A DNA stretch of 64,000 bases, taken from positions 28,893,559-28,957,558 of the forward strand of contig NC_029521.1 of the NCBI RefSeq assembly GCF_001577835.2. Reading direction: 5' to 3'. The position numbers and the translations under genes were made by a program. This document shows, piece after piece, positions 26,362 through 38,900 of the stretch. The stretch's first letter is position 1, and each line of letters opens with the position of its first letter. Source of the DNA: Coturnix japonica. Its lineage: Eukaryota; Chordata; Aves; Galliformes; Phasianidae. The notes below the pieces were generated by a model. That model worked only from the letters and a program-made list of their open reading frames with translations. It made no database searches and had not been told where the DNA came from.

Positions 26362-29300
26362 ATGGCCACGCCGGCCAAGCGCAGGGCAAGGCCTGCAGCC
26401 CCGGAACGGGACTCGGGATCGGATTCGGAGCCGGAATCGGGAGATTCGGAGTCCGAGGAGGACGAGCAGGTGGACGAGGTGAGCAGGGGGATGGACGGGG
26501 TGAGCAGGGGGACGGGGTGAGCAGGGGGATGGACGGGGTGAGCAGGGGGTTCCGTTTGGCCGGTAGGAGAAGTTACCCTACTAAAATGGGGGTGGGGACA
26601 GGCTGATGGTAGCAAACCTTATCGTCTCTTAAAGCCCCGGCTCCGTTTTCCTGCTCGCCAAATCCGCTTAATTTTCCCTATTTTTGTAGGAAGTGAATGT
26701 TGAATTTGAAGCGCATTCAATATCAGACAGTGACTACAACGGGATAAAGAAGCTGCTGCAGCAGGTACTGTGCATCATGTCAGCAGGGATGATGCTTATG
26801 TGGATAAACAGCTGCAAGGAGGCAGCAGCTCACATTGTCCGTACTGCATCTAAACCAGCCTTGCTTTTTGTTTTCCAGCTGTTTCTAAAAGCTCCCGTTA
26901 ACACCGCGGAGTTAACCGATATATTGATACAACAGAATCATATTGGAAGTATCATCAAGGTAAGGCAGAAGTGGCTGTTGTAAATTAAGTACAACGTTGC
27001 TTGCTTTGAAATGCAGCATTGCATTTCTGGAAGTGAGTCGTGTCTTCAGTGCTGTTTGTAACTTGCTTGACTTTGTTTGGGGATTAATTCTCCTGTTGGA
27101 CCTGATATTTTCCATGCCAAACAGTGAAACTGGTTTATTGTTATGTGCAATTTATAGAGTCATAGACTCACAGAATGGCCTGGGCTGCAGAGGCCCACAG
27201 TGATCATTCAATTCCAACCCCCTGCTGTGTGCAGGGTCACCAACCAGCAGCCCAGGCTGCCCAGAGCCACATCCAGCCTGGCCTTGAATGCCTGCAGGGA
27301 TGGGGCATCCACAGCCTCCAGTTTCCTCTTGTGGGCTTTAGAAAGGACCCTGGAATGGGTCCTGAGTTTTTCTGCCCAGCATTAATATGATTCTTAGGTA
27401 ACAAATGTATCTTCTGGAAAGCAAACAAACATATTCCAGTGCAAGGAGTGGAAATAGAATGTCAGTGTGAATTATTTCTCTTTCTTTCATCAAACAGCAA
27501 GCAGAAGTACAAGAAGACAGCAGTGATGATGATGATGTTGATGATGATGAAGTCTTTGGTTTTATAAGCTTCCTAAACTTAACTGAAAGGAAGGTTGGTA
27601 TTCCTGTTTAACTTCTGGGCTGATGTAAGTGTGGCTGTGTTCTGCTTTTCTGCTTGGAACAGCATGTTGTGATAGTTGGATGAGGATTCTGAATCCTGCT
27701 GTGGAGGATTATGGGCTTGGAAGTTCTGCATCACTTCGGTTTCTTTTGGATCTAGTCCTGCATAACTTGCTGAAGGTCAGAGAATTGAAACAGAGAATTA
27801 AGACTGATCTGACCAGTATTTCCAGGGCGGCTGAGCTGCCTACTCTTCCATTTCTTTACTTCCATCTTGAGCAGCTGTTGAGTTTTGCTATTAAATGTTG
27901 TGGTGTCGTAGCTCCTCACTGCGCTCCTGTCAGTAAAGAATTTTTGGTTTCACTCTTCTTCAGGGTTGCGGAATTGTGCATTGCTTCAGGAACCACTAAA
28001 GGAGTCTGTCTATAGGACTGTTGGATCCTCCCTTGAAGCTGGTGATTTTCTTGTGTAAACAGTTGTTGTGTAACATAAAGAATGTGTGCCTTTCGATTCT
28101 AGGGTACACAATGTGCTGAACAAATCAAAGAGCTGATTCTAAGTCGGTGTGAGCAAAACTGTGAACAGCGCGTGGTTGAACAACTGGATGAGCTCCTGAA
28201 GGATGATACTAAGCCTGTGGGTTTGCTGCTGAGTGAGAGGTTCATTAATGTACCACCACAGATTGCTTTGCCCATGCACCAGCAGCTTCAGTAAGTGGTT
28301 TTCGCTGTGTTTTATTTCATGTTTTATTTCGTGATTAACATGAAGATGATCAATACTTCATATCTCTTGTATAGTACTGTGGTAAGAGAACTGATGCTCT
28401 CAGTAAGACGTAAAAACAAAAAGATGATTTTCATCTGTAAGGTCTATGGTTTCACTTAGTTTTTTAAACACCCTTGGGCTTTCAAACTGTGCTCTTACAA
28501 ATAATGTGCTGTAATACTGTCTTAGCTACTTCCTTAGAGAAAACCAGCTATGTTATAGTTCAACTTTGTATTACAGTCTGTTTTTACTTTCAGCTGGGAG
28601 AAGTTAAGGGACTTAAGGGTGTAGTACAAATGGACTTTCTAAACTAACACACTGTGGGATTTACACTTGCTGAGGCTTTTAATTATGGACACTCATGATT
28701 AAATGGTACACCTGAATATTTATTTATCTTCAGGAAAGAATTAAAGGAGGCGCAGAGAACAAACAAACCTTGTGGGAAGTGTCACTATTACCTTCTTATC
28801 AGCAAAACCTTTACAGAAGCCACAAAGAATTCTAAGAGGAAAGAAGGGAGAAATCAGCAGAAGGAGGAATTAATGTTTGCAAATGCAGAGGAGGAATTCT
28901 TTTATGAGGTAACGTACACAATTCTATTACTTTAAAATGTTGATTTTTTCATTGCAACACTTGCAAAAAAGGTGTTTCACCTAAACTTCCAAGGTTACTT
29001 CCAAAAATACCACAAAATGAGGTGCTGTTTCAAAACGAATCAGAGGGGCACTGGTTTCTCCTTTTGCTTTTTATTCTGATGCCATTAAGCTGTAACAATG
29101 GCGATCATTTTAGTATTTAATGTGAATTTTACAAATCAGATGAGAAGCAAATAGTTTATGGCTCTTAGTAGTCGGTTGTTTTGGTTTAATAGTTGGTTTA
29201 ATTGTAGGTTGTTTTAGTGGGCCTCTTGCATGGGAGAAAGTAACTATCTTCCTCATAAGACTTCATTGGGTTTGCTTTGCTCAGATTATGTATTATCTTT

Positions 29301-29519
29301 ATGCTAATCAAAATGCTTAACCCTAACACATTTATTTCTGTTGCTTAGAATGCTCTTCTGAAGTTCAGCTACTCCGTGCAAGAGGAAAGTGACACCTGTT
29401 TGGGTGGCAGATGGTCCTTTGACGATGTACCAATGAAACCCTGGCGGACTGTCATGGTAGTTCCAGCCGATGGAATGAATGTAATTATGGACAAACTCAA
29501 AGACTATCTCTCACTGTGA
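26362..29519 (+). CDS. BCCIP: BRCA2 and CDKN1A-interacting protein, complete coding region in seven exons (beta-type C terminus)
   Basis: BCCIP is a nuclear protein that binds BRCA2 and p21/CDKN1A and takes part in homologous recombination, cell-cycle control and large-subunit ribosome biogenesis. Exons: 26362-26478, 26690-26764, 26879-26959, 27498-27593, 28103-28290, 28734-28908, 29349-29519. They total 903 bases, 300 residues plus TGA; human beta is 314. The N-terminal 39 residues are basic then strongly acidic (DSGSDSEPESGDSESEEDEQ). The BCP1/BCCIP family domain follows: VNVEFEAHSISDSDYNGIKK, TAELTDILIQQNHIGSIIK, GLLLSERFINVPPQIALPMH, KPCGKCHYYLLISKTF, ending SVQEESDTCLGGRWSFDDVP and MDKLKDYLSL. 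That ending is the beta form; an alpha-type last exon was not found. Exon 4 holds an Asp run written in a GATGAT tract. Its donor (AAG then gttggt) is weak. All other junctions are ordinary. DHX32 converges from the right. Confidence 0.97.
26479..26555 (+). repeat. Four-copy tandem repeat of a splice donor in BCCIP intron 1
   Basis: Immediately after BCCIP exon 1, a unit beginning gtgagcaggggg starts at 26479, 26500, 26517 and 26538 (spacings 21, 17, 21). The second and third units differ by loss of four bases. Each copy starts with a consensus donor gtgagc. The end of exon 1 (GAGCAGGTGGACGAG) looks related to the unit. Confidence 0.85.
27155..27322 (-). mobile_element. CR1 LINE 3'-end fragment, well preserved
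   Basis: In BCCIP intron 3, antisense to BCCIP. It starts with TAGAGTCATAGACTCACAG, then AATGGCCTGGGCTGCAGAGG, and ends near GGGGCATCCACAGCCTCC. It has the same subfamily wording as the 21036 and 33544 copies in reverse. Confidence 0.88.
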
Positions 29520-29745
29520 ACTTTCCCTTCAATGGTGTTTTTCTAAAGCAGGCACACAGTGCTGTATATTTTCAGAAACCTACCAAGGAGTTAATGGTTT
29601 TCTACTGCCCAGTCGTCTCCTCTGTACACTTAAAAGACAAGTGGATGACTCAAAATACCTATCACATGGCTGTTTTAATGCATTGTATTTTAGCATACTT
29701 TGGTATCGTCGTTAAGCAGTCAATAAAAATCCAGCGTTACGAGAA
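29520..29745 (+). terminator. BCCIP: BCCIP 3' UTR and poly(A) signal
   Basis: The first AATAAA after the BCCIP stop is at 29722-29727, giving a 3' UTR of about 220 bases. Cleavage near 29745 is inferred. The transcript end would then lie about 100 bases from the DHX32 poly(A) region on the other strand. Confidence 0.7.
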
Positions 29746-29849
29746 AACTTGAAGGATCTCCTTATGTTTTTAACTGCATTGAAATCATACGTTGTTACGT
29801 ATGACTCTTGCAGCTTCTTTTGTTAATGAAAGTGCTGCTTTTCTGTTTC

Positions 29850-29971
29850 TTCCAGGAAAAAAAACATTTATTCTGGAAGTTCAAAGCAATGACCTGAGTT
29901 AAGGTGGGAATGCACATGGCATGTACTGCTCCTATCCATATATATTGGATATATGATACTTCAGTCTGAAA
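29850..29971 (-). terminator. DHX32: DHX32 3' UTR and poly(A) signal
   Basis: On the minus strand, about 100 bases beyond the DHX32 stop, the reverse complement of 29867-29872 is AATAAA. This gives a very short 3' UTR (about 120 bases). A longer alternative running into BCCIP cannot be excluded. Confidence 0.6.
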
Positions 29972-32900
29972 TCACTGAATAATACATCTCTGCTCAGCGG
30001 GAGTTTGGGGGGGAGTTTCATTTTCTTTGTTGTCACCTTCAGTTTTTTGTTTCTCCTTGATGGCTGGGACAGGTGACAGGTGATCGATCGCCTCCTGCAG
30101 AATCTCCTTACTTTCACTAGGAGGAAGATTGCTAAAGTAATACTGAGGTGCCAGCTCCACGAACCTGTTGAGGAATTAAGAGAAAACATTATTATGTTTT
30201 TAATGTTGAAACGTTTGTATGGCTTTTATCAGGCTCACACAAAAGAAAACACCAGCAGCTACAAAATGGATGTTTCAACTCAAAACCAAAAACCATCTCC
30301 GAGATGTAGTAGTGATTTATGTTTTCAGGAGGGTTGTTGGACCTGTTGTCCTCTTTATTATATTTCAGGTGAACTACTTGTAGCTCAGCTCCCAGTGCTG
30401 CAGATTGCATTAAGTAGTAATCTGTCTGGATCTGAACATGTTTTTGGTTTGGTATGAGTAGGAAAAAGGCTTTCTTAGAACCATTAGAAATAGAATAGCA
30501 AAGAAATAGAATAGCAAGGGCGGTGGAACGTTTATTCTCAGTACAAATAGGTTTTTGCAGATGAAAGACTGTAACCTTGTTCTGAATTTGTAAACACTTG
30601 GTATGGAATGATTTGACTGACTGGGTGTGTGTGTATGGGTGGCAAGAAAGAAGATCTGCTGGAAAACAGCTTTCAGGGAACAAAACTTCCCAACTAAATT
30701 AATCTATAAGTACACAAACGTGTTAACTTCTGCTTGACTTTTGCTCTGTGTTTTGCCTTTTAAGCAACTTCTGCATCTTGTATGGTGTTCTTTTAATGGA
30801 TAAGTTGATAACAGTTACAGAAGCAGCCATTGAGACTCGCTCAGTACTTCAACAGTTTGGCTCACTTAAGGATAAACAAAAGACTGATGGAGAAATGTTT
30901 TGTTTTGTATTAAAAAGGTAGAGGGAATGGGGAGGACTTAGAGCACTGACTACATTAGAGCTCAGAATAGAAGCAAAGGAATGAAGCAACAAGAAACAGT
31001 GATAGAAGAATACTGGCAATGAAGACAGAAAATTTATTCCACCTATATTTACTAGATTGTGTGAAGACTAACACGGCTTTCTTCAGCACTTCAATGATGC
31101 CAACTCCTCCTGCTTGACTGTGTGTGAAGATTGTCCTTCTCTTTTATCCCCACTTAAAATTTTACTTGGTTTTTATTACCCTTACCCAGAGAGAATCAGG
31201 TATACAAGGGATGATTTCTGAGCAGAACTAGGAGATGGATGTTGTTAAGATAAAGGAAAGGGAGAGAAGACACAAATTGGCTTCTCCAAGCATTGCTCTC
31301 AATACGCACTTGTGTCCTTACCCTGTTTATGACTTAAGTACTGCTTTTCTGGCAGAGAGATGAGTGAAGAAATGGTTTCACCTTTGTTAACTTACAGATG
31401 GGGTGATATTTCAGAGACCACTCTGATGGAATTGTCTTCTGAGATACTGAACTCGTGGAATAAAACCCACTCGGGACTCCTCCTGGTGTTATAATAGGAT
31501 GAAAAAGGATGAAGCTGGGCTACTTGTCTGTGTGTTAGCATTAAGTAGTTACCCGAGCCATCTACATCACGAGCAATCTGAAAGCACAGAGAGTTATCCA
31601 TTACTTAACTGAATGTACAGGATGCATAGAAACTAAACTTGTGTTCAGGTAGTTGTACAGGGAGAGCCAAACCTCTTCCCAGATTTCTATGGGAAGCTGG
31701 GGACTGCTGAGGAAATGTCAGCCTGTGTATTTGAAGGGAAACCATCTGCATCAAATAGTTCTGTGCAATGATTCTATATCAGCCAACAATTCTATCATGA
31801 GTTAACAATGCAGGAAGATGAAAGCACGGCATATTTCCTTACTTGCATAAAGTAACCGGATAAGAGAGCTTTCTTAATGCTCAGTGTATTTTCTGGTGAT
31901 CCAAAGTCCGGTTGTGAAATGGGAAGTTCAATGCGCTTCATAATCTCTACTAGTTCAGCTCTGATGATTTCTGCCATCCTCAGTGCAGAACAGCTTAGAA
32001 AATAATTACGGCACCATTTTTCATTACTGCAATCTGTGGAGGTAAGAACAGTATTTTGGCTTAAAGCACAGTCCTGATGGGTGCTGCTAACAGAGAGATT
32101 GCTCTGTAAAATGCTCACTGACTGGTGCAGCGAATTAAAAGCATTTGGGGGCTTTTTTTGCTGTTATCGAGAGCCATACGGACCACTTAGGCTCGTTGCT
32201 CTTGTTTGTGAAGAGAGTGGGCAATACATCTCTATGTAATATCAGATTTTAACTCTTTCTGCATCAAGACATAAAGATCTCTTTCTTGGTCTGTAGCAAG
32301 TAATGGTTTTGCACAGAATGAGTAGCAACTGTGTTTTCTGTTTTTCTGGTTTCAGGCCAGGACACGGATCTGAAATCAGATTGGTTTTTCTGCTGAGCAT
32401 CATTTGCTGTTAAAGGACAGTTTCTCTTGGACCTCTCCACCATTTCAGCATTACTGACCACAGAGCGGCCCATGTCCTGCATCACAAAGGCACTGTGAGC
32501 AGAGAAGCTGTACTTCTTTCCCTTGAAAAGCCCCTAGCAACCTTTTCTTTTTCATATATATAGTATTTTCTCATACTTACAGTTGATAGATGAACTGGCC
32601 TGACAGTATGGGTGGGTCTCATCATCTTCAGCTTTTATTTAGTACATGCAAATCTACCACTCTGGTGCCTAAGCTGAGTAAACCTGACCAAGATACGCGA
32701 GTACAGGTAAATGTTCTGAAGACCACCTGTCTGCTGTACCTTTAATTCCTTCCCTTAAGCCTTTCTTTATTCATTAGGTATAAAACCTAGTGATCATTAG
32801 GCTGCTGGGAAGTCATGTCGTGCCTTAAACCTGGGTTATGTGCTCTTGGAGGAGGAAGAATCTTTCTGGTTTTGTACAGTGGCACATCAAATGACGAGTG

Positions 32901-35900
32901 TAATCAGCTGCTTACGCATCCATGTTGGATAAGGTAGGCTGAATCAATGGCCAGCAATGACTGTTCCATTAAAAACAAACCGTTACCAGTGTGCTTTGCT
33001 TGCTCTGCAATGGGTGCACTTACACTGGCCTGCAGAGTTTGTGCTGGCTTCCCTGAAGGCATTGAAGACGTTGATAAGAGTGAAGTGATCTCCTGCAGGG
33101 TGTGAGAATTTTCTCCAGCAAGTAAGAGCAATCTCTTCTGTTCCAGAAGGCGCGTGCAGGAAGCAATTAGGTGCTTAGGAAGAAAACAACACAAAAGCCA
33201 GCAGTTATTAAAACTCATGCACCAACAAGGCCCTTAGTCAGCAGCTGCAGTAGTGTTTGTGTTTTTAGTTTCCTGTGTTGGATTATGGCTGAGCTGAATA
33301 CACTGCATTCATATTTATGTGGTGTTTCCTTCAGTCTCTTGTTTAGTAAATCTTCACTGTGAGCACCAAAGGTGAGCGGCCTTCACCCACACTGGTACCA
33401 AATTGCTTTGTAATGGCCAGGTCCAATCTATCCACAATCTGAGTGTGTGGTTTTAACTTAGAAAGGAAGGGAATGCACTTATGTAATGCCTGAGTTGTCC
33501 TATGCTAAAGTTTTAATTCTGCTGTGGTACTGTGTTATTTAACAGGCTGGATGTGGCTCTGGGCAGCCTGGGCTGCTGGTTGGTGACCCTGCACACAGCA
33601 GGGGGTTGGAACTGGATGAGCACTGTGGGCCTTTGCAACCCAGGCCATTCTGTGATTCTTTGACAAAAGGCTGGATGCTAATGGGACATCTGAAGCATGG
33701 AAGTGGAGTGCTACTGATAAATCTGTTGTGTTTCATTGCATGCTCAAAGTCTGAGCTTAAACAGCTGAAGATACTCATTCAGGTGAAGAAGTAGAATATG
33801 AATAACACAAGTTTGCCTTTGGGTTGCCCCTGCGAACAGCCTTGGGATGAGTCTGTGTGGATTTGGAGGTGGCAGAAGCCATGGAGCAAGACATGAGTTG
33901 GGAGTACCTGTTACCATGGCTGCGATGGTGAGCATTTCATCAACGCACTCAAATTCACAAGAAGCCAGAATTGATTTTGACAGCTGTGGATCCAGGGGAA
34001 ATTCTGACATAATGATTCCAAATTCAGAGAGGTTTCCGTTGTTATCCAGGGCTGCGAGGTAATCAAGGTCCTCCAAAGCTTGCATCAGGCTTTCAGGAGC
34101 TAATAAAAAGGGAAAGACAATTCAGATTCCTGAGAGTGGATTAAATATTATTTCAGTTGTATGTTTCTTATGGAAAACTTTATTTCTCATTCTGATGTTT
34201 CAGTTGTATGTTTCCTAGAACTCAGCCTCTATCCTTTGATAGCAGGTAATGATTATAGGGCTGGAAATAGCTTTATCATTTGGCTCTCAGAGCAGTTCTT
34301 ATCAAAAGTCAATACTGATTACTGACGTGAGAAGGGAGCAGGTGTATGAGACTGATGGAGGATCAGCTCCACCAGTTTTGGTCAGTGGCGTACAATGCTC
34401 ACTCTGAGTGTGAAAACCCCTCCAAGTCATGGCTGTATCTTCCTCATAGGCATGAGGGTGAACGAAATCAACAACCCACAAGATGAGCAGGTAGAGAAAA
34501 TGGCTAATGCACAGACACAGAGATCCTTTTTCATCCCTTTGAATCATCCCTTTTTCATATATGTTCATATCTGAACATGTTTGGTGCCAGGGGTTACATG
34601 GCAGTCAGTTTCGATCCCTTGATAGCATCAGTAACATTTTTATGCCCAGGAATTAGCTGCCTTGAGATGCGAAAGCACAAATTACTTCCCAGTTTTGCTA
34701 TCAGCGTTTAAAAAAATAAAGAAATAAAATAACTCTTGGGTTTTATTGTGCTAGAAAGGACGAGATAGTAAAGGTAGATAAAGCAGGTGAAGGAATGGCA
34801 ATAAAGTGCATAATAGAGTAGAGCTTAGTCTGCATTTTGAGGCACACTCTCAATCAATAAAAAACCATCATAAAGGAAGCAAAAGCTTGCCTGAAAGTTC
34901 CTCATTCTTCAATATGTGGTATAGCAAAATGCAAGCTAAATAAATAGAGTTAATATAAATGTTTAAAGATGGAGGGTAGTCCTTTAAAAAATGGATGCCT
35001 GCATTGTCTTACAATGGCATCAGAGCAGCAGGCATTGTCGTTTTTAGGGCAGCTGCTGCCATCAAGGCCAACAGAGAGGCTTCCCCAGCTGCTGCATTTG
35101 CTAAGCCATCACATAAGCAGCTGCCCAGCCCTGCAAGTGAGAAAGGTATTTCCTTATCCCATGTTTTTTCTCCCTTGCCTGTGTTCTTAAAGTTTCTTAA
35201 GGCTTAAGGTTGGGCTGCTCAGGGCTTGTCTCAAGGAATCCAGGCTCACTATTAATTATGCACCTCCTCCCCATCATACTTGGGCTTTTCAAAGCAAAGA
35301 AGTAGCTGAATGTTATCAACAACATTGGAATCATTCATCTAGGGTTCCAAGCTGACTGTAACTGATGCTCCCAGTTCCTCAGGCTTTTCACAGCTTTAAC
35401 ACGAGCAGGATTGTTTCTAAAGGCAGCTGCAGCTTCAGACTTTGCTGTATCTCATCCTGCAGGTCAGAACCTGAAGCCCTTACTGTGTGATAAAAGGAAT
35501 ACAAAACTATTACTCTTAATGCACCAGGAAGTGGCAGATCGAGCAATTTGCCTTAAGTTCTACAAAGAATGAATATTGAGGAGAGGATTTAAGATGAGGT
35601 TTTCTAGTGGAAATGTTGAGTCGTGGCCTTGAAGCAGTGATGGAGCACCTGGTGGAAGGCAGGGCCAACCCAGGGGAGCTCAGGTGCATGCAATCACCCT
35701 GAGTGATTGGAAGGGCTGGAGCCAGGATCCACCCCTCCCAGACCTCATTTAATGGCTGGTAGTAGAGGTGAGGGTATCTCGGTGGTGTTCCTTGTGGGCC
35801 TGAGATCTTCTAAAGGTAAGCAGTTTTTCTTCCTTGCTCTTATGCTATCGGTTCCGTAGTGGTTTCTTTACTGTAATTGCTCATTCAAGGTGTTCCATTT

Positions 35901-38900
35901 TCCCTTTCTGCTCTTTTTGTCCCAGCGTGCAGGCTGGTGATGGCTCCTGCAGGACACCCAGCACAAGGGCCAACAAAGCTTTTCATTATTCAATGTATAA
36001 TGCTATTTAATCCATCAAATGCAGAAGTTAAAGCGTCAAAGAATCAATAACTGAGGAGCATAAATCTGCCTCTAAGTGCTCTCCTAACCTTCGTGGTTTG
36101 TCTTTAAAAAACATGTTAGACTGTTCCTAATGAAAGCAACATGCTTTGTCTCTGCAACAAGATGAAATTAGCCACATTTATACAGTGCTTAGTATGATGG
36201 GTGTTCTAGAAATACATTCTGATTACAATGCACAGCTCTCAAATGTCAAGGCATCCATGGCCATCAAGTGTTTTAAGATGGAAGTTGATGATGATGGTGT
36301 GCTATTGTGATAATGTTGATTTCCATAGTTTCAATAAGGCTTTTTCCAGCTATGTGGGAAAACCTGTGTAATATTGCAGCAATCTATGGGAAAAGAGTTC
36401 TTTTCTTCCATTCTGTAATGCCATTATCAGCTAGGCCTGATTAACTGATAAGAATGCATGGACATCACTACTACAGTGGCACAGGAACGCGTGTGATGCA
36501 CTTCAGACCTGCACTGCCAAATACACGTTTGTATGGCTCATGAATCCTAAGAAGGGTAACGAGCCTGCTGCATTTGCTCATCTCGATTATAGCATGAATT
36601 AAAGGCAGCAGCTGTAAGCCTGACATGTTTGTTGCTCTCATAATGCAGTAATGAGTCAGAGTTAATCCCAGCTTTTTATTTTTCCTGGAAGAGCAGGAGG
36701 GGGAAAAAATAATAATCTTGTGCACATTGTTGTTGAACAGGAATAAAATGTTTTACTGATGTCATTTCTTTGCTTATCTGCTCTGTGTTCTCTGCTCCAC
36801 ATGCAAGGAATGGGCTGGAGATGTGCTGCTCTTTAACTGTGCATCTTGGTAGGGTGTTTATTTTTCCATTTTTCATTGGTTTTAGAAACTGAATTAGCTG
36901 AGAGCTAAATCACATGCATGAAGGAAACTGAGGCTCTAAAGAGCCATAGGCCCCAGGACAAACCATGCTGTGGAGCAGTAGGATGGCTAGTCCATCTTAG
37001 TATCTGCACTCTCTGAACTTGGCTCAGCTGAGATAAATAGGAGTGTGCTGAAATGCTGCCCTCTCTTTTTGTTCATTGTGGTTTTTCCATGTTTCTGTGT
37101 TTAGCTGAGGGTGGGCAAACTAGTAGAAACCACTGGCTTCTATAAACCCATGTGAACTGCTGTGAAAGTAACAAAGCCTTCTGTGGAAGCTAGAAGTTGT
37201 GCAAGAAACCATACTTTCCATCTTCAGTGGTCATTCCCTTCTCCTTTTCTATAGGAGTCCCTTTTAACTTATTGACCGCAGGTGCATGTCATTTACTTGA
37301 GCTGTGTTGGCTGATGTCATAAAACAGCTGAGTCTCTTTGCAAATACCCTTATATGTGTAGACTTGTTTCTTTCTCTCAAAAAAAGAGAAGCTAAAAACA
37401 ATCCAATTGAGAATTCCACTTACAATGTAGCACTGTGCCCAATGCTGGGAATTAAGCTTTGCTGTGGTTAAATAGGGTGCACAGCGTGTGAAGGACATAT
37501 GGTGGTTCTAATTCCACGTGTGTGTAAGAAAGGGGAGAACAGTTTGGCACTAGAAAACCGTCATAAATGACAAGGCAACAGGTCATGTGATCCCTAATGC
37601 AATTATATCAGTAGGTCAGAATGGAGAATACCCTTCTGAGGGAAACGGATCCAAAACGTGAAGTTAGTTAAATAAAACAGAAGATCAGCAACTGCTTTCC
37701 ATGCAGTCTTACCTTAAAACTGAATGTGCCCTGCCAAGTATTGGAAGTTTACTTGGGTTTATTTTATCTGTAATGTCATTTAGCACTGGAAGTTTGCTGT
37801 GGGAGATGCTGGAGGATAAAGGCTGATTTCCTTTGAATGCATCTCTGAGGTAGCGATGGTGGTTTATTGGGTTGTAAACTCTTGATTAAAGGAATATGTT
37901 TTGTTTGGTGTCTGTGCAATGACTTGCACAATGGGACACAAATTTTCTTTGTGGGCTTTAGGAAAATAGTGTGAAACCTGGGTGGGAAGGTACTTGGAGT
38001 ATTGATTTAAAGGAAATAGGAAATTCAAATTCCATTCAGCTACATTATGGTCTTTCTCAGAGCACCCGGTTTGTTCTGGGAAATGCTTTTCAGAGGGCAG
38101 TTATTGTGCTATGAGCCATCCCAGCAGTCAGTGGTAAAAGCAGTGGCAGGGATATTGCAAGGACTTCAATAAGAAATGTCCTGTGAATAACAGGGCAAAA
38201 TTAATCCTGAAATAACCAGAAAGGGAATATAAACTATATGGAAAAATCAATGCATCATTACCTGGCCTGCTAAGGAACTCACAGTGTCTGAAGCCAGCTA
38301 TATCCATCCTCTTCAGGAAGAGAACCATGCTGGTTAGGTTGGATTCCTGTATTCTGGCTGGGAAATCTGGTTTCATTTCTTTGTATGTAAATTCTTCAGG
38401 ATACAAACAGAAGAGTTTCCCTGGAAGAGTTTTCAGGAATGTTACATTTTTTTTCCTTTCTTGCATTGACCCATTAATTCTATTAATAGTTTAGGCTGAT
38501 GGGTTGCAATGCAGTGCTGGTAACTGTACCTGATGGGGACGTGCTCAGAATTTGTTTGTGCATCTCTGCCTGGGCTTTGCTGATTGGCTGCGTTGTAACA
38601 GAGTCTGCTCTGATTCTAGGATTGTACACCTTTAAACAAAAGAGACATTGAGCATCAGATCAGTGAGGACTACAAATGTATTAATGATCTGGACTGAGTT
38701 TTTTGTCTAGGTTATTGTACGCAGTGTGTAGTAACAGTTCCATTCCTCCCTATAGTGTGTATTTATCAGTGTGGGAATGAGAGTAGTCGATCCTCTAATA
38801 ATCTGACAGATGCTTAAGTTCTGCAGTAGCTCTGTGATGTAATCTTAAGATGGGGTATGCTTCTTCAGAAAGAACATCTATGAAAGCTTGTATCTAATGG

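Noticed and set aside
26226-26615. 129-codon minus-strand frame over BCCIP exon 1
   Set aside because: Antisense shadow of a GC-rich coding exon and its tandem repeat; no known domain.
33744-33907. Read-through of the DHX32 frame past exon 7 giving PNSC, similar at first sight to the next exon's PNCF
   Set aside because: A proper donor lies at 33908/33907 and the true next exon ([10 protein letters not shown]) is at 33173-33024 with correct phase.
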